A stretch of DNA of 20,388 nt from Silene noctiflora (lineage: Eukaryota > Streptophyta > Magnoliopsida > Caryophyllales > Caryophyllaceae). The position numbers and the translations under genes were made by a program. The notes under the pieces are model-generated. The model searched no databases. It was not told the DNA's origin and was given only the letters and a program-made list of their open reading frames with translations. This document shows positions 9,872-19,760 of the stretch, in pieces. The stretch spans positions 47,774 to 68,161 of the forward strand of contig VHZZ01003289.1 in assembly GCA_009801015.1 (NCBI GenBank), written 5' to 3'. Positions within the stretch are counted from its first letter, which is position 1. Each line of letters opens with the position of its first letter.

Positions 9872-10158
9872 GTCATCCATAATGACGGGTTTTGTTACTA
9901 AGTGAGCAATGCTATAAATTATTGAGAAAAGATACCATCAAGTATATCTGTCATATGAAGTTACGGTTTTATGTAATAACAACGCCTACTCTTAATAATG
10001 TTTTTTTTTCCCTATTGACTTTTTTATCTGTTGTTAATCTTTATCTAACCAGACACGTTGTAATAATATTGTATCTAACCTATTCAACCATAATTTATTT
10101 AGTACAAAGAATATCATTTTTAAAATCATCTCACCATTAAATCGTCATTCATAATGAC
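9872..10158. repeat. Possible degraded MITE with GTCATNNNNNATGACG ends
   Basis: GTCATCCATAATGACG at 9872-9887 and CGTCATTCATAATGAC at 10143-10158 are inverted with 12 of 16 matches, and some similarity continues inward. Each end is itself partly palindromic, so the match may be less telling than it looks. No target duplication was recognised. Confidence 0.25.
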
Positions 10159-10389
10159 ACTGCTCGTCTCCCAACTCACCAAAAGTCGATCATGCATTCG
10201 TACATAAGACCCTTATTTCATTAACTATTTCTTAGCATTATCTTCATTACAACATTATCGTAATGTCTTAATAACTCCCATGGTTAAAGAGGAATCAAAA
10301 ACTCGGAAGTACAGAGTCTTTCTCCTGTGGTAACAACACATTTAACATAATTTTTTTTTCTCTAATGGTAGAAGTTAATGTAAAATTAG

Positions 10390-10605
10390 ACTTGTCATAT
10401 GGGTCAATCAGGTCTAATCATTTTGTGTCTCTAGACTTCAGGCCGGGTTGGGTCGGGTCATTTTCGGGCCAGTTATTATCGATTTATTTATGAATAATAA
10501 TCCGTTTGCGACAATAAACTTTGGAGCCGGGTTATAGTGAATCGGTCGGATATCGAGTCGGGTTCAGATGGGGTCATTCGAATTGGGTCTATTTTACCAT
10601 ATCTA
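10390..10605. repeat. Degenerate GGGTCGGGT repeat patch
   Basis: Phrases GCCGGGTTGGGTCGGGTCATTT, GAGCCGGGTTATAG, GAGTCGGGTTCAGATGGGGTC and GAATTGGGTC form a diffuse repeat of the GGGTC type common in some plant genomes. It is non-coding; the plus-strand open frame across 10521-10793 is a by-product. Confidence 0.5.
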
Positions 10606-10639
10606 TGCAAAACCCAAGATCTTACCTAAAAAAAGGAAA

Positions 10640-12400
10640 AGGAAAATGTAAGAATGAAAAGAGTAAAAAAGAAGAGAGAGTGAGGGTCACGCAAAAGCAA
10701 GAAGCAAGTGGCCGCAGTTTTGCTGTCGGAGAAAACTGGTACTCCTGTCACACAACTCGTTTTGCGCCCTCAACAACTAAATTAAAATATTAAAATGAAA
10801 AATAAAAAAGAAAAGATAAAAAGGTAAAATAATTATAAATGATGATAAAATTAAAAAGAGCACCAACATAACACGCGTTACAAGGCCTAACACGTGTATA
10901 CGTACTCATAAAGGGACCGGGCCCATTAGCCCGTCGGCTCAGTCAATGCAGCCGTTTTAAAGCTAACTCTTTTCCACCCTTTTCTCCACTTCTTCATTTG
11001 TCACTTATTCACACAATTCAATAAAATAATACTAAAACAATTTTTACTATTTCTATATGGATTAATTGCATTGGTGAATGTTTGATTCTTAATTTCAAAA
11101 TTGATACCAAATTTAGAAGATATATAATGGTTAAATACCACTCTAAGGAGCTGTATTTATCATTATCCATTTTTTTACGGGTGTATAAAATAATTTTTTT
11201 ATAAGGTAAAAACTTATTAATAGCATCGATAAATAAGTATTTTAGGATAGTTTATAATTTATATTGTAAAATCTTATAAACAATATTTACTGGTCATAAC
11301 TTATTACTCTTTAATTTTGAACAAGATATTCATTACATTTGTATTTACATAAAGACGTTTTATTTAAGAATTAAGACGTTAAAATAAGAAAACGTAAAGA
11401 ATTGCTTTGGACAAAATTTATGCGAAATTTCAGAATGAAGCTTGTATTTTATGTATTTCGTGTCCAGGTAAAATGATGGTGGACTTGGTAAACATGAATT
11501 GCAAGCTATCATTTATTCATTTACGTGTATATAATATATAATCGGGGTTTTATTCATTGTGTACAAGAGATAGCGAAAGTGTGGATTTTCTCAAAATAAT
11601 AATTATTTAACCTTGTTATTTTTGGGTTGTTTTAAATTGGAGGAGTAATTGTTTTTACTTGAGTGCACATCCGTCGATCAAATCAAGATTGACCCCATTT
11701 CACGCGGCGACTATTTTTACCCACCTTTTCTTTTGCCGACACTTTTCTTTTCTTTTCTTTTTGCCTCTCCCTTCTTTTCTCTACTCCACTCTTCCTTTTC
11801 TTGGTAGTTGGTAATAATCTCCTTCTGTTTCTTCAAATAGTGTACTCCTTGTTAAGTGTCAAAAAAAGTAAAATCAAAAAGAAAATACAACCCAAGGTAA
11901 ATTATTTTTTTGGATTTAAGGTAAATGGTGTCTAGAAACTAGCCGCCATAAAATAACAACAAAAGACAACAGCTATTAACGTACGGAGTTCACATTGTAC
12001 AGTTTTGAAACATAACAAAATGTTACATAATCTTAAATCTTTACTTTTCTCACCATTATTCTAACTTAAACAACACTTATTGTAGCACGTCGTTTAACGT
12101 AATTAAGTTTTTAATAAAGTCTAATTCAGGCGTTTTTACATTTTCTTGAGTTCCAACTTTTAATTGTTGAAAAAAATTAATATGTATTAATGAAATAAAA
12201 TACAAAAATATAATATGGAGTATACAAATAGACTCTATATAAAATACCGTAATTAATTTTTTTGGTAAGATAAACTAATATAAAAGACAATGAATTAGAC
12301 GGAATAGGACACACAATAAATAGTGTAGAACGCAATTAAGACGAAAAGAAGTCCAAAAGACTAATCAAAATACGCAATAAAGATAAAGATAAATATGGTC
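10640..12400. other. Intergenic DNA upstream of the ERF gene
   Basis: No gene is seen. The part at about 10650-10960 is less AT-rich than its surroundings and contains a G-box-type CACGTG (in AACACGTGTATACG, near 10891). A pyrimidine-rich stretch with (TTTTC)n lies at about 11720-11800, preceded by a DRE-like GCCGAC at 11735-11740. These may be distal control sequence for the ERF gene or chance matches. Confidence 0.4.
11941..11947 (+). promoter_or_regulatory. Distal GCC-box (AGCCGCC)
   Basis: A perfect AGCCGCC, the classical ERF-family binding site, lies on the plus strand about 620 bp upstream of the ERF TATA box. The match is seen; its use is inferred. Confidence 0.5.
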
Positions 12401-12457
12401 ACCAAAACGAAGCGCAGTAACAGCAAAATGACGGGTTTTATGAAACACTCTTCTCCT

Positions 12458-12525
12458 CCACGTCACACCTGAAGCCCTTTTTCGTAATTTCACTTTCTTA
12501 ACATTGGGCGGCTCCCTTCAGTCAA
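12458..12525 (+). promoter_or_regulatory. Proximal promoter elements of the ERF gene
   Basis: Between 12458 and 12525 are CCACGTCA (12458-12465, an ACGT-core site of the bZIP type), a perfect GCC-box on the minus strand (GGCGGCT, 12507-12513) and a W-box core on the minus strand (AGTCAA, 12520-12525, i.e. TTGACT). All lie within 110 bp upstream of the TATA box, the normal place for plant control sites. They suggest stress, ethylene and WRKY input. Confidence 0.45.
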
Positions 12526-12567
12526 ATCTCCCTTGCTGACTGTACCCCTCCTTCTTGTCTCCTCCCC

Positions 12568-12575
12568 TTTATATA
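12568..12575 (+). promoter_or_regulatory. TATA box of the ERF gene
   Basis: TTTATATA followed by a C-rich run fits the plant TATA consensus. Transcription would start near 12600, leaving a 5' leader of about 85 bp rich in TATCATATC repeats before the start codon at 12687. This placement argues against the in-frame upstream ATG at 12555, which lies before the TATA box and would not be in the mRNA. Confidence 0.75.
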
Positions 12576-12686
12576 CCCCCCTTCCATCCCACCCAAAATA
12601 ACTCACACCTTCCTCACACCATATCATATCATCATATATTATATTACCGTCTCGTAACATACCGTAACAATATCATATCCTATCCT

Positions 12687-13430
12687 ATGGCTCCTAAGAT
12701 TGGAGGAGGAGGTGATATGTTAGGTTTGAAAGTCGGCACCAGTGGGGCTACACCCGGATTGGGAATTAATAAGGAGGTTCATTTTAGAGGGGTAAGAAAG
12801 CGTCCATGGGGACGTTACGCTGCTGAGATCCGTGACCCGACTAAAAAAAGTCGGGTCTGGTTAGGGACTTTTGACACCGCCGAAGAAGCTGCGCGTGCGT
12901 ATGATGATGCCGCACGTGCTTTTCGCGGTGTCAAGGCTAAAACTAATTTTCCTTTACCTTTACACTCCGCCGAACCTAATTTTAATATTATCAACAAAAT
13001 TAACAATAGTAACAACAAAAATAGTAATAGTAATCGGAGTCCCAGTCAAAGTAGCACGGTTGAATCGACGAGTCAGGAGAGGCCACGTGGAGGTAGTGGT
13101 GGTGGTGGCTGTTTAATGGTTGAATCTGTACCGTTGGATCTTAATCTACGGTATAATATGGTCCAACAACCAATGAGATTTCAACACGTCAGCAATCAAC
13201 AGCAGTTTTATTATTTCGATGCCCTTGCTAGGCAACAGCAGTTTAACATGATGTTTCACCACGCGCCGGTGGCGCGTGAGGTAGCGCGTGATGAAAGACA
13301 CGTGGCTGTGATAAGTGGTGGGGCCCAGAGTGATTCGGATTCATCATCCGTTGTTGATTTGAATCAAGATCTGGGACGTACACGTGGACTTGAGATTGAT
13401 TTGAACCAACCTCCGCCGTCCGATCTTTGA
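12687..13430 (+). CDS. ERF4: Class II AP2/ERF transcriptional repressor (group VIIIa, ERF4/ERF8-like)
   Basis: A 247-residue, intronless nuclear transcription factor. One AP2/ERF domain spans residues 32-90 ([20 protein letters not shown], then [17 protein letters not shown], ending KAKTNFPL). Ala45 and Asp50 sit at the positions (14 and 19 of the domain) that mark ERF rather than DREB proteins and favour the GCC-box AGCCGCC. Downstream are a short Asn-rich spacer (98-116), the [11 protein letters not shown] motif (117-127) and [14 protein letters not shown] (211-224), both typical of Arabidopsis ERF4/ERF8 relatives. EAR repression motifs are LDLNL (150-154) and the C-terminal IDLNQPP (237-243, DLNxxP type), with VDLNQDL (223-229) a possible third. 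Such proteins recruit TOPLESS-type co-repressors and damp ethylene, jasmonate and ABA responses. The start was chosen because the in-frame ATG 44 codons upstream precedes the TATA box. Exact orthology (ERF4, ERF8 or ERF3) is not settled. Confidence 0.95.
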   Translation: MAPKIGGGGDMLGLKVGTSGATPGLGINKEVHFRGVRKRPWGRYAAEIRDPTKKSRVWLGTFDTAEEAARAYDDAARAFRGVKAKTNFPLPLHSAEPNFNIINKINNSNNKNSNSNRSPSQSSTVESTSQERPRGGSGGGGCLMVESVPLDLNLRYNMVQQPMRFQHVSNQQQFYYFDALARQQQFNMMFHHAPVAREVARDERHVAVISGGAQSDSDSSSVVDLNQDLGRTRGLEIDLNQPPPSDL

Positions 13431-13810
13431 TCGGTTTTTTGTCGCTATCCGAGGAGTTTTTGTGGTTATTTGTCGGTGAAAAAAGTGGAGGAAAAGGAAG
13501 TTATTTTTAGTTAATTTTCCTGAATTAAATGGTGTTTATTTTGGTCGGAATTTACCTAGGGTAAAAAAAAAGGGAGAAAAATCAGGGTGAATCTGAATCA
13601 TGTGGATCACTGATTTTTCCATTTTGTATAGAAGTTAATTTAATTTTAATTTTAATGTAGTTGACAAAAAAAGAGGTCAAATATTATGATCGTAATTCGT
13701 ATAGATAATCCTTTTTTTGCGACAGAGAATAGACGGATCAATCATGTTGTTATCCATGTAATTAATCTGTAATCTCTGTTGTTTAATGGAAATGTTGGTT
13801 TAGTTTGAGC
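13431..13810 (+). other. Probable 3' UTR of the ERF gene
   Basis: The U-rich region after the stop codon ends near TTGTTTAATGGAAATG (about 13776-13795), an AATGGA-type plant near-upstream element, with TTTTGTATA (about 13622) and TGTAAT phrases before it. Cleavage near 13800-13815 is a guess, since plant poly(A) signals are loose. It contains a clear stem-loop at 13577-13618. Confidence 0.4.
13577..13618 (+). promoter_or_regulatory. Stem-loop in the ERF 3' UTR
   Basis: AAAAATCAGGGTGA (13577-13590) pairs with TCACTGATTTTT (13607-13618): nine pairs, a two-base GG bulge and three more pairs, closing a 16-base loop. It follows the stop codon by about 150 bases. Function unknown; it could affect mRNA stability or 3' end formation, or be the remnant of a small foldback insertion. 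Confidence 0.5.
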
Positions 13811-16560
13811 TTACTTTTATTGATTATGGATTACGACGTTTGCCATAATATCTAGTCTTGTTATTCTTGTAAGACGGTTTTGAAATGACATAATTGTCGT
13901 TAATTTTGTAGATAGCCACCATACAAAATTGGTAAGTACTCGGATCTTACATAATACTTCACTCGCTAATAATAGCTTGTTTCTCAAAAACCGGTTGGAT
14001 GGTGTAACATTAGCATATTTCTAACATCAATTAATATTCGTTCATTATTATTTATGTTTAATAAAATAAACTGTTAGAATTCACGTTTACTTTTATAAAT
14101 TATTTATTTGAAGATTCTTATTACAATAAACTTAAGTTATATCTCGTATATCTTGTGAAAAGTTACGAGTTTGATATTAAAACCGTCTCAATTATTTGTT
14201 TAATTTTGAATAATAGATAAAACGAGGCGGGTCAGAATAGGTTTTAGTAATTGGTTAATGAGGTGGGAGGGTGTGGGCATGGGGATTGATAATTGGGTGG
14301 ATGTGTGAGGATAAGATAAGTGCACGAGTATTGGGGTAGTGTTTGTCGATATTTTATTAAATTAAAAAAAAAAAAGGAAATAGAAAATGAAAAGGCGGGG
14401 AGCAGTCGGTCAGACTAGAGAAGGGTGAAATTCAAAGAGGAAGACTGAGTTGAGTGCCAAATGTCGTGGTGTAGTCAGTAACAACAACCCATACAATATT
14501 CTCCTACTTGTCTCACATGATACCATCATTACAACTATTCACTCCTGCACTTACGACGGTTTTACGCTGTAAAACGGTTATGTTGTCCAGTAATAAGTCG
14601 TGCTTAAACCATTTTAATTTAAGACTTTTTTACTTTTTTTTTTTTTTACATTATTTAAAGATTCTCCCCATTTGCTTACTAACGGATTTGGATAGGAGAT
14701 GAAGAAAAAGTTTGCTAACAAAAACAGAGATTGAGAAAATCGAGATTACTTTAAATATGTAATATTCCATATATATGTGGTATTTTCAATACGTAATCAA
14801 GTTACGGAGTATATATATAATTAGTAGTTATGGAGTATTATTTATAACAACACCTGGTCTAAACTAAATGCTTTATGTATAATATTAGTAGTTATTGATT
14901 GAAATTATCTAAATGAATGACGGTTTCATACAAGACTATGAGATATATTTATTTGGTGTGAATTGAATGTGAATAACCCATATTAACCTACATGTAAGCA
15001 TTCTACATCGATAGAAGAGGAGAGAGTTTATCATTTTATAAGTTAAATGGCTGCTCTCTTTATTGTCAGTTGGTTTCAAAGTGAATCTCTTTTGACTTGT
15101 GAAGCGAATTCTTTCTCCTTTATTTGGTTGCGGCCTAAACCCATTTTTGAAGTTACAAAACACAAATGTTAAGTAAATTTGAATCATTGTTGATGTTAAT
15201 ATGTTATGGTCATTTGTGGTAACGTGGTACATTGTTACTTGTCATACACAAAATGTGTATTGTATTGCCAAGTCAAAATATGCGAGTAACCTTCGTAATA
15301 AGTAGTTATGAAAAATGAATTTGCAAAACATAAATAGTTAATTGAATAGGACGGGAGAATTCTTACGTTAGACAAAGACTTCTAACCTACTAGTCGTATA
15401 CTTTAGTACACATTATATATGTAATAATCTAAGGGACTTGAGGGAAAAGTGAAAGACTTTAATATTAGTGGTGCAAATTCAACAAAATAGTTCACATTAT
15501 ATGCAATTTCAAGTATTAAATTAAATATAAATAATAAACCTTTTTATATTCAGATTGTTTATGTATGTCCTTAGGGTACACGTTAAAAAAACCGTTGTTT
15601 TCAAACCGTCAGCTTGCCAATTGGTCCAGTCGGGATTAAGCATATTTGTGAAGCACTCGTGATGATTTAGCGGAGATGAATGAATTATATGCATTAATTA
15701 TATTTGTAATTGTTTTCATGAACTAAAGTCTATCCCTTGCTTGAGGCTTCACCTAATTCTGTTTTATAATACGATCTTCGTGATATGTTAGGATATGATA
15801 TATATTGTCAAAATTTTGAGAATAAATATAATAATGTACTTGATTATGTTCCGTATAATATTAAAGTCGAAGAATAAAGAAAGTTAAAACCAAAGTGCGT
15901 CAAGAGATAACTACTTTTGATCACCCAATTTCCTTGAAAATAAATACTCTGTATTGATGGTACATTTAAGTGTTGTTAAATTAGCTCAAACATTTTACAT
16001 TGATACCATTGTGGTGTCAAAAGACTTAAAAATGAAAAGCAAGTTTATGAAGGAAAAATGGAATACTACTTAATAAGGTCGGGTTGAAATTAATTATTTA
16101 CTATTGAGTGAAAAAAATTAGGATCATATTGAATGAATATAGAACAAGTTTTTACCTTATACATATCCAATTATTGTTGATTTTTTTTAGTTGGGATAGA
16201 TCGTTAATTTGTCGTTGAGTCATCGATAACAATGATTATTCTATCCACCGTGAATAATAAGAGAGTACTATATATTTTAAGAGGTAAATGATTGATTAAA
16301 TTTTTTAAACCACCGTCCTTGACAAAGATCGAACAGCAAATTTATTCTAACCTTTTAAATAAAAAACGAGGTGAGCAACTACTATACCAGATTCGATTAA
16401 CGTAAAAAGTGAGTAGAACTGTCATAATCAAAACCATAAATACGTCATTATCTCACATAATGAAGATAAGATGTTTGATCATCACATAGCAATTAGGTAA
16501 CATAATTAATACACAATTTACTTAAGTTAGGGATTATTGACTTTGAAAACATGTAGGCTA
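13811..16560. other. Intergenic DNA with repeat scraps, no gene seen
   Basis: Phrases AAGACGGTTTT (13871-13881) and AAAACCGTCTCA (14179-14190) are inverted to each other, and GACGGTTTCATACAAGAC recurs in style at about 14919-14936. These look like scraps of a GAGACGGTCTTA-type repeat. A less AT-rich patch lies at about 14385-14500. The minus-strand open frame at 14936-15232 has no motif. TACGGAGTA (14803-14811) and TATGGAGTA (14829-14837) occur close together. Confidence 0.45.
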
Positions 16561-16800
16561 ATTTAGTACGAGTAATTAAAAAAAGGAGGCGAAAATGTAG
16601 GCAGGCAGAAGAAGACGGGCGTAAAAGATGGGACCCACAGTAAACGCGGACAAATGTTAGAGAAATGAGAAAGCGCGGCTGCCACTTCTAAAAAAGTGGG
16701 TCCGACCGGGTCTTGAGTCGCACCATATCTATACCTCAAGATTTGTTTGCCTCCTTTTTTTTTATTTCTACGTCACTTTCTTTACACCCTCCACTCTTAA
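16561..16800. other. GC-richer island, unexplained
   Basis: This patch (GGAGGCGAAAATG..., GATGGGACCCACAG, GCGCGGCTGCCAC, AAGTGGGTCCGACCGGGTC) stands out from AT-rich surroundings. GGGACCCAC and GTGGGTCC near 16632 and 16697 are inverted to each other. It could be a control region, an unannotated non-coding RNA promoter or an element remnant. No coding frame was seen. Confidence 0.3.
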
Positions 16801-16863
16801 ATGTGAATTACTTTACTCCCTTATTATTCAATTATACAATATTAATAATATCATAATTATTCA

Positions 16864-17195
16864 TTTAGTTGAGTTGAAATCTTAAGTCTTTAATGAAATT
16901 CACATTATCGAATAAATGGGATATGGTTTTAGTTTAGTTTAGTCAAATCTTAAATTATTACGGATTATTTCAGGTTTAGATAATCGGATTATGGGTCAAG
17001 ATTTACAGGTATTTAAATTTAGAAAAACAGGATGGGTCTAGTGGAGTCAAGTATTGACGGGTCTAAAAGGCATAGTCTTGTACTCTCTTATACAGAGTAC
17101 AATTTATACACATGGATATGATATTGTTGATTTAATTGAATTGAAATCTTAAATTTTACTCCGTATTGAGTAAATGAGATATACACTAGTTGAGT
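16864..17195. repeat. Diverged direct repeat, about 65-70 bp, two copies
   Basis: TTTAGTTGAGTTGAAATCTTAA at 16864 onward matches TTTAATTGAATTGAAATCTTAA at 17131 onward, and the similarity continues (GAATAAATGGGATATGG versus GAGTAAATGAGATATAC). The same area has GGGTC-type phrases (GATGGGTCTAGTGGAGTC, GACGGGTCTAAAAGG) and Stretches of TTTAGTTTAG. It is a decayed low-complexity repeat. Confidence 0.45.
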
Positions 17196-17200
17196 ATAAT

Positions 17201-17930
17201 TCATAACCCATAAATTCATTTTAATTTAACTCAATTCTACTCCTTTTAATTTTTATTTCAGTTTAATTTAACTTAAGTTTCATAAATTAAGTTCAGTTTA
17301 GAACAGGTCTAGTTTACTAATTACCGACACAAATTGTTGCTTAAATTATAAAATGAGCAACTCATTTAATGAAACGGGGAGGTAAACTGTATACATACAT
17401 TACATGATTATTGTATAGTATAATTTTTTTTGGGTGATTTTATATATGACTCATGTAATCAAGCTTGGTCAATCACCTATAAAATGTTATATTCTATGGT
17501 GATAATTTAATTGGGTTTTAATTTGTTTAGCATTATAGGGTGTGGGAGCATGACAGAGGTAAGTTGTGCTAGCTGTGTGCTCCATCTGTCCGGCAAGGAA
17601 CAAAACGACACAATTTTGATGGAATAATTAGGTAAGAACTCACTCACATAAAATCCTCCAATTTTTATTTTTTATTTTTATTATGGAGTAGCATATTTGG
17701 ACAACTTTGGAATCAATAATTGTATGTCATGGGTCCTAATACATGTTCATTTGCTTATAATCTTTCAATTATAAGTTCCACTACATTTGGAAATAATTGT
17801 AGAATGAAATATAATTAAAACTTAATTTTATAGAAGTGCGATATGGACGAGTGATTATTTTCTATGATGAAAGGGAAAATATAAAGTACAAAAGAAAGAA
17901 AATATAATCTACCTGATTATTGAGGTCTCT
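17201..17930. other. Intergenic DNA, no gene seen
   Basis: AT-rich. A somewhat GC-richer bit at about 17535-17605 contains GGAGCA/TGCTCC and GACAGA/TCTGTC inverted pairs, but the arms interleave and no convincing hairpin forms. A TATGGAGTA word lies at 17682-17690. Confidence 0.45.
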
Positions 17931-17944
17931 TCCCATATGTGTGT

Positions 17945-18062
17945 GAGGGACATTGTCCAATATCGGTAAAAAAAACAGTGAAGAGACTAGCTTATAAGTA
18001 AGTGGGCTGCTCCTCCTATCACCAATTGGATTTAGGATGAAACCTCACTTGCTTATGGGAAG
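17945..18062 (+). mobile_element. LTR-like retroelement fragment (fossil)
   Basis: The order ACATTGTCCAATATCGG, a short A run, GAAGAGACTAGCTTATAAG, GTGGGCTGCTCCTCC, ACCAATTGGATTTAGGATG, AACCTCACTTGCTTATG resembles a phrase widespread in plant short LTRs (the 'TTGTCCCACATCGG ... CCAATTGGTTTTAGGATGG' type), known from copia or TRIM-like elements. No internal coding part or second LTR is seen, so this may be a solo LTR or a fragment. Edges are not defined. The family match is from memory of the motif. Confidence 0.45.
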
Positions 18063-18600
18063 ATATAGATGAAATACTGATAGTTTGGAGTTTATAACTA
18101 GTTTAAACCACGTGCAACAAAATGCGTATATAGATTTTTTTTTTTAATAAATCATTATTTCTATAATGGTGGTATCTCATTAATAATTAATATTTCTTGT
18201 TATTGTATATTGTTTTGAAAAAAAAGTTGTGGCTGACAATTAATCAAGAGAAACGAATAATGTGTTCAAATGTATTTTAGATAAAATATTTTTTATATCA
18301 CAAAGTTATTGTTTTCAATTTTTAAAGTCTCTTAATTTTTTATTTTTTATTTTGTCACGAAAGCAATAAGTTTTGTAAAAGAGTTAACAATTTATATACA
18401 TGGATTTATATTTTAATTAAGAGATTATAAATTAGAGTTTAGTGAAAAAAATATAATTTGATAAAAATATGAATTTTAATGAAAACATAATAATTTAATG
18501 AAATAATATATAATTATTAGTTTTATTATTTAGTGAATGAGATTCATTGTAATTATTAAATGAGTATGTTATGTTGTAAAATGATCTTATTCGATAATAT
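18063..18600. other. Very AT-rich intergenic DNA
   Basis: Long A/T stretches with few G or C, especially 18130-18600. No gene, element ends or structured repeat was recognised. Confidence 0.5.
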
Positions 18601-18625
18601 ACATCTTTTTCAAGTAGTCTCGCCC

Positions 18626-18634
18626 TATATATAA
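18626..18634 (+). promoter_or_regulatory. Orphan TATA box
   Basis: TATATATAA after CTCGCCC and before ACAGCCACC is an excellent TATA match in a less AT-rich setting. No recognisable coding sequence follows; the longest nearby plus-strand frame from the ATG at 18715 is 22 codons. It may drive a non-coding RNA, be a promoter relic or be chance. Confidence 0.25.
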
Positions 18635-18877
18635 CAGCCACCTAACTAGCGCGTAAACCTAGTTAATAGGTAGGGAATTGAATTGAAGGACGACACATAC
18701 TTAAATAGCGCCGCATGATGCATTTGATAATGTCTAAAAAAGCACTAACAAAATACTACGGAGTACTCTCTTCTTCTTATTGACTTAGCCTATATTCAAG
18801 TATTCAAGTACCTAAATATGTCAATAATTGTGATTAAATACTACTAGTACCACTACTCGTACCCCTATCATTACGTA

Positions 18878-18891
18878 TGTGTGTGTGTGTG
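18878..18891 (+). repeat. (GT)7 microsatellite
   Basis: Short GT run after TTACGTAT, followed by a pyrimidine-rich stretch (18895-18930). The minus-strand open frame across it is a low-complexity artefact. Confidence 0.9.
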
Positions 18892-19299
18892 AGTCTTTGC
18901 TTCCCTTCCCACCTATCCATTCCTCATGGACCATAACTATCATCATAATTATCATATTCTCCCAACACCCACACATTAATACATTAACTATCTTCTCTTT
19001 ATTAAACAAGATAAATAATTGATTCATCTTTCAAATACATCTAGCGGAAAATTTGTACCTGTATCTGCAGTGATTTTAGGATTTGAGATCGTGTTAATAC
19101 ATTAAAGAAACGCTCATGTCAAAAGCATTATTTACTAGATATGAGATCCAACCTTTTCCCATCACTATTCACTAATTAACTAGTGACCATGACTCTAGTT
19201 TTCTTGTTTAAGATGTAGTTTATACTATCCATGCAATTGTATTCATTTGATCGAACATCGAGTGACTACAATGGAAGAGACGACTGGTAAATATACCCG

Positions 19300-19510
19300 G
19301 CGAAACAGACCCAACCTGAATGGCATAGTACAAATAACCCGAAATCTGACTCAAAACCTGAATTAACCCAACCCGGCTTATCATACTCGATCCGAATGTT
19401 TCTTAGCGTATGCTAACCGTCCCCGAATAATTTGATATCAACTCACAAAAACGTGATTCGAACCCAAAATAATCAAACTTAACTCGGTCCAATTGACCCG
19501 TTTATCAGGT
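19300..19510. repeat. Degenerate AACCCGAA/GACCC repeat patch
   Basis: Phrases CAGACCCAACCTGAATGG, AAATAACCCGAAATCTGAC, AATTAACCCAACCCGG and AATTGACCCGTTTATC form a diffuse repeat. It reads as the complement of the GGGTC patch at 10390-10605 and is like the patch at 5341-5470. A B-box-like GATTCGAACCC on its complement is not accompanied by an A box. Confidence 0.5.
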
Positions 19511-19539
19511 CTAGGGTAAATAACCCTACCACATAGGTA

Positions 19540-19760
19540 AGCAAATAGGAAAGGAGCAATGCACAAGTGGAGTAGTTTAATATGAAAAGCAAAAAAGTAG
19601 GGCGCAGTAGAGAGACTTGGTTGGATGAAGACAGACAGTTTAGTTTATGTAGTAAGCCGGCAAGTCGACGTCAATTTTGTGGGGTCATCATACCCCTCCT
19701 TTCTTCTATTTATTGGGTCCCACCTTTATTCATACGAACAATATGAAGCAAAGATTGCCA
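19540..19760. other. GC-richer island, unexplained
   Basis: A mixed-composition patch between AT-rich flanks, with AGTAAGCCGGCAAGTCGACGTC, a small hairpin GGGGTCATCATACCCC and GGGTCCCACC. In composition it resembles the island at 16561-16800. No coding frame. Confidence 0.3.

Noticed and set aside
10521-10793. Plus-strand open frame of 90 codons
   Set aside because: It spans the GGGTC repeat and a purine-rich stretch. Its composition is low complexity and no domain is recognisable.
12555-12686. N-terminal extension of the ERF from an in-frame ATG at 12555
   Set aside because: The ATG lies upstream of the TATA box at 12568, so it should not be in the mRNA, and the 44 extra residues resemble no ERF N-terminus. 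The start at 12687 gives the usual family length.
12815-13018. Open frames overlapping the ERF gene (12815-13018 minus, 12871-13116 plus)
   Set aside because: They are shadows of the ERF coding sequence in other frames with no motifs of their own.
13866-14192. A complete MITE bounded by AAGACGGTTTT and AAAACCGTCTCA
   Set aside because: Only about 10 bp at each end match, the flanks show no duplication, and the interior shows no fold-back, so only repeat scraps are claimed.
17535-17605. Possible microRNA-like hairpin (GACAGA/TCTGTC, GGAGCA/TGCTCC)
   Set aside because: The paired arms interleave rather than nest, and no known mature microRNA sequence was recognised.
18821-19027. Minus-strand open frame of 68 codons
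   Set aside because: It is built on a GT microsatellite and pyrimidine-rich DNA, giving Val/Met/Ile runs; no motif or promoter fits.
19452-19470. Second SINE suggested by GATTCGAACCC (B-box complement)
   Set aside because: No A box at the right spacing, no tail and no target duplication; the phrase lies inside an AACCCGAA-type repeat patch.
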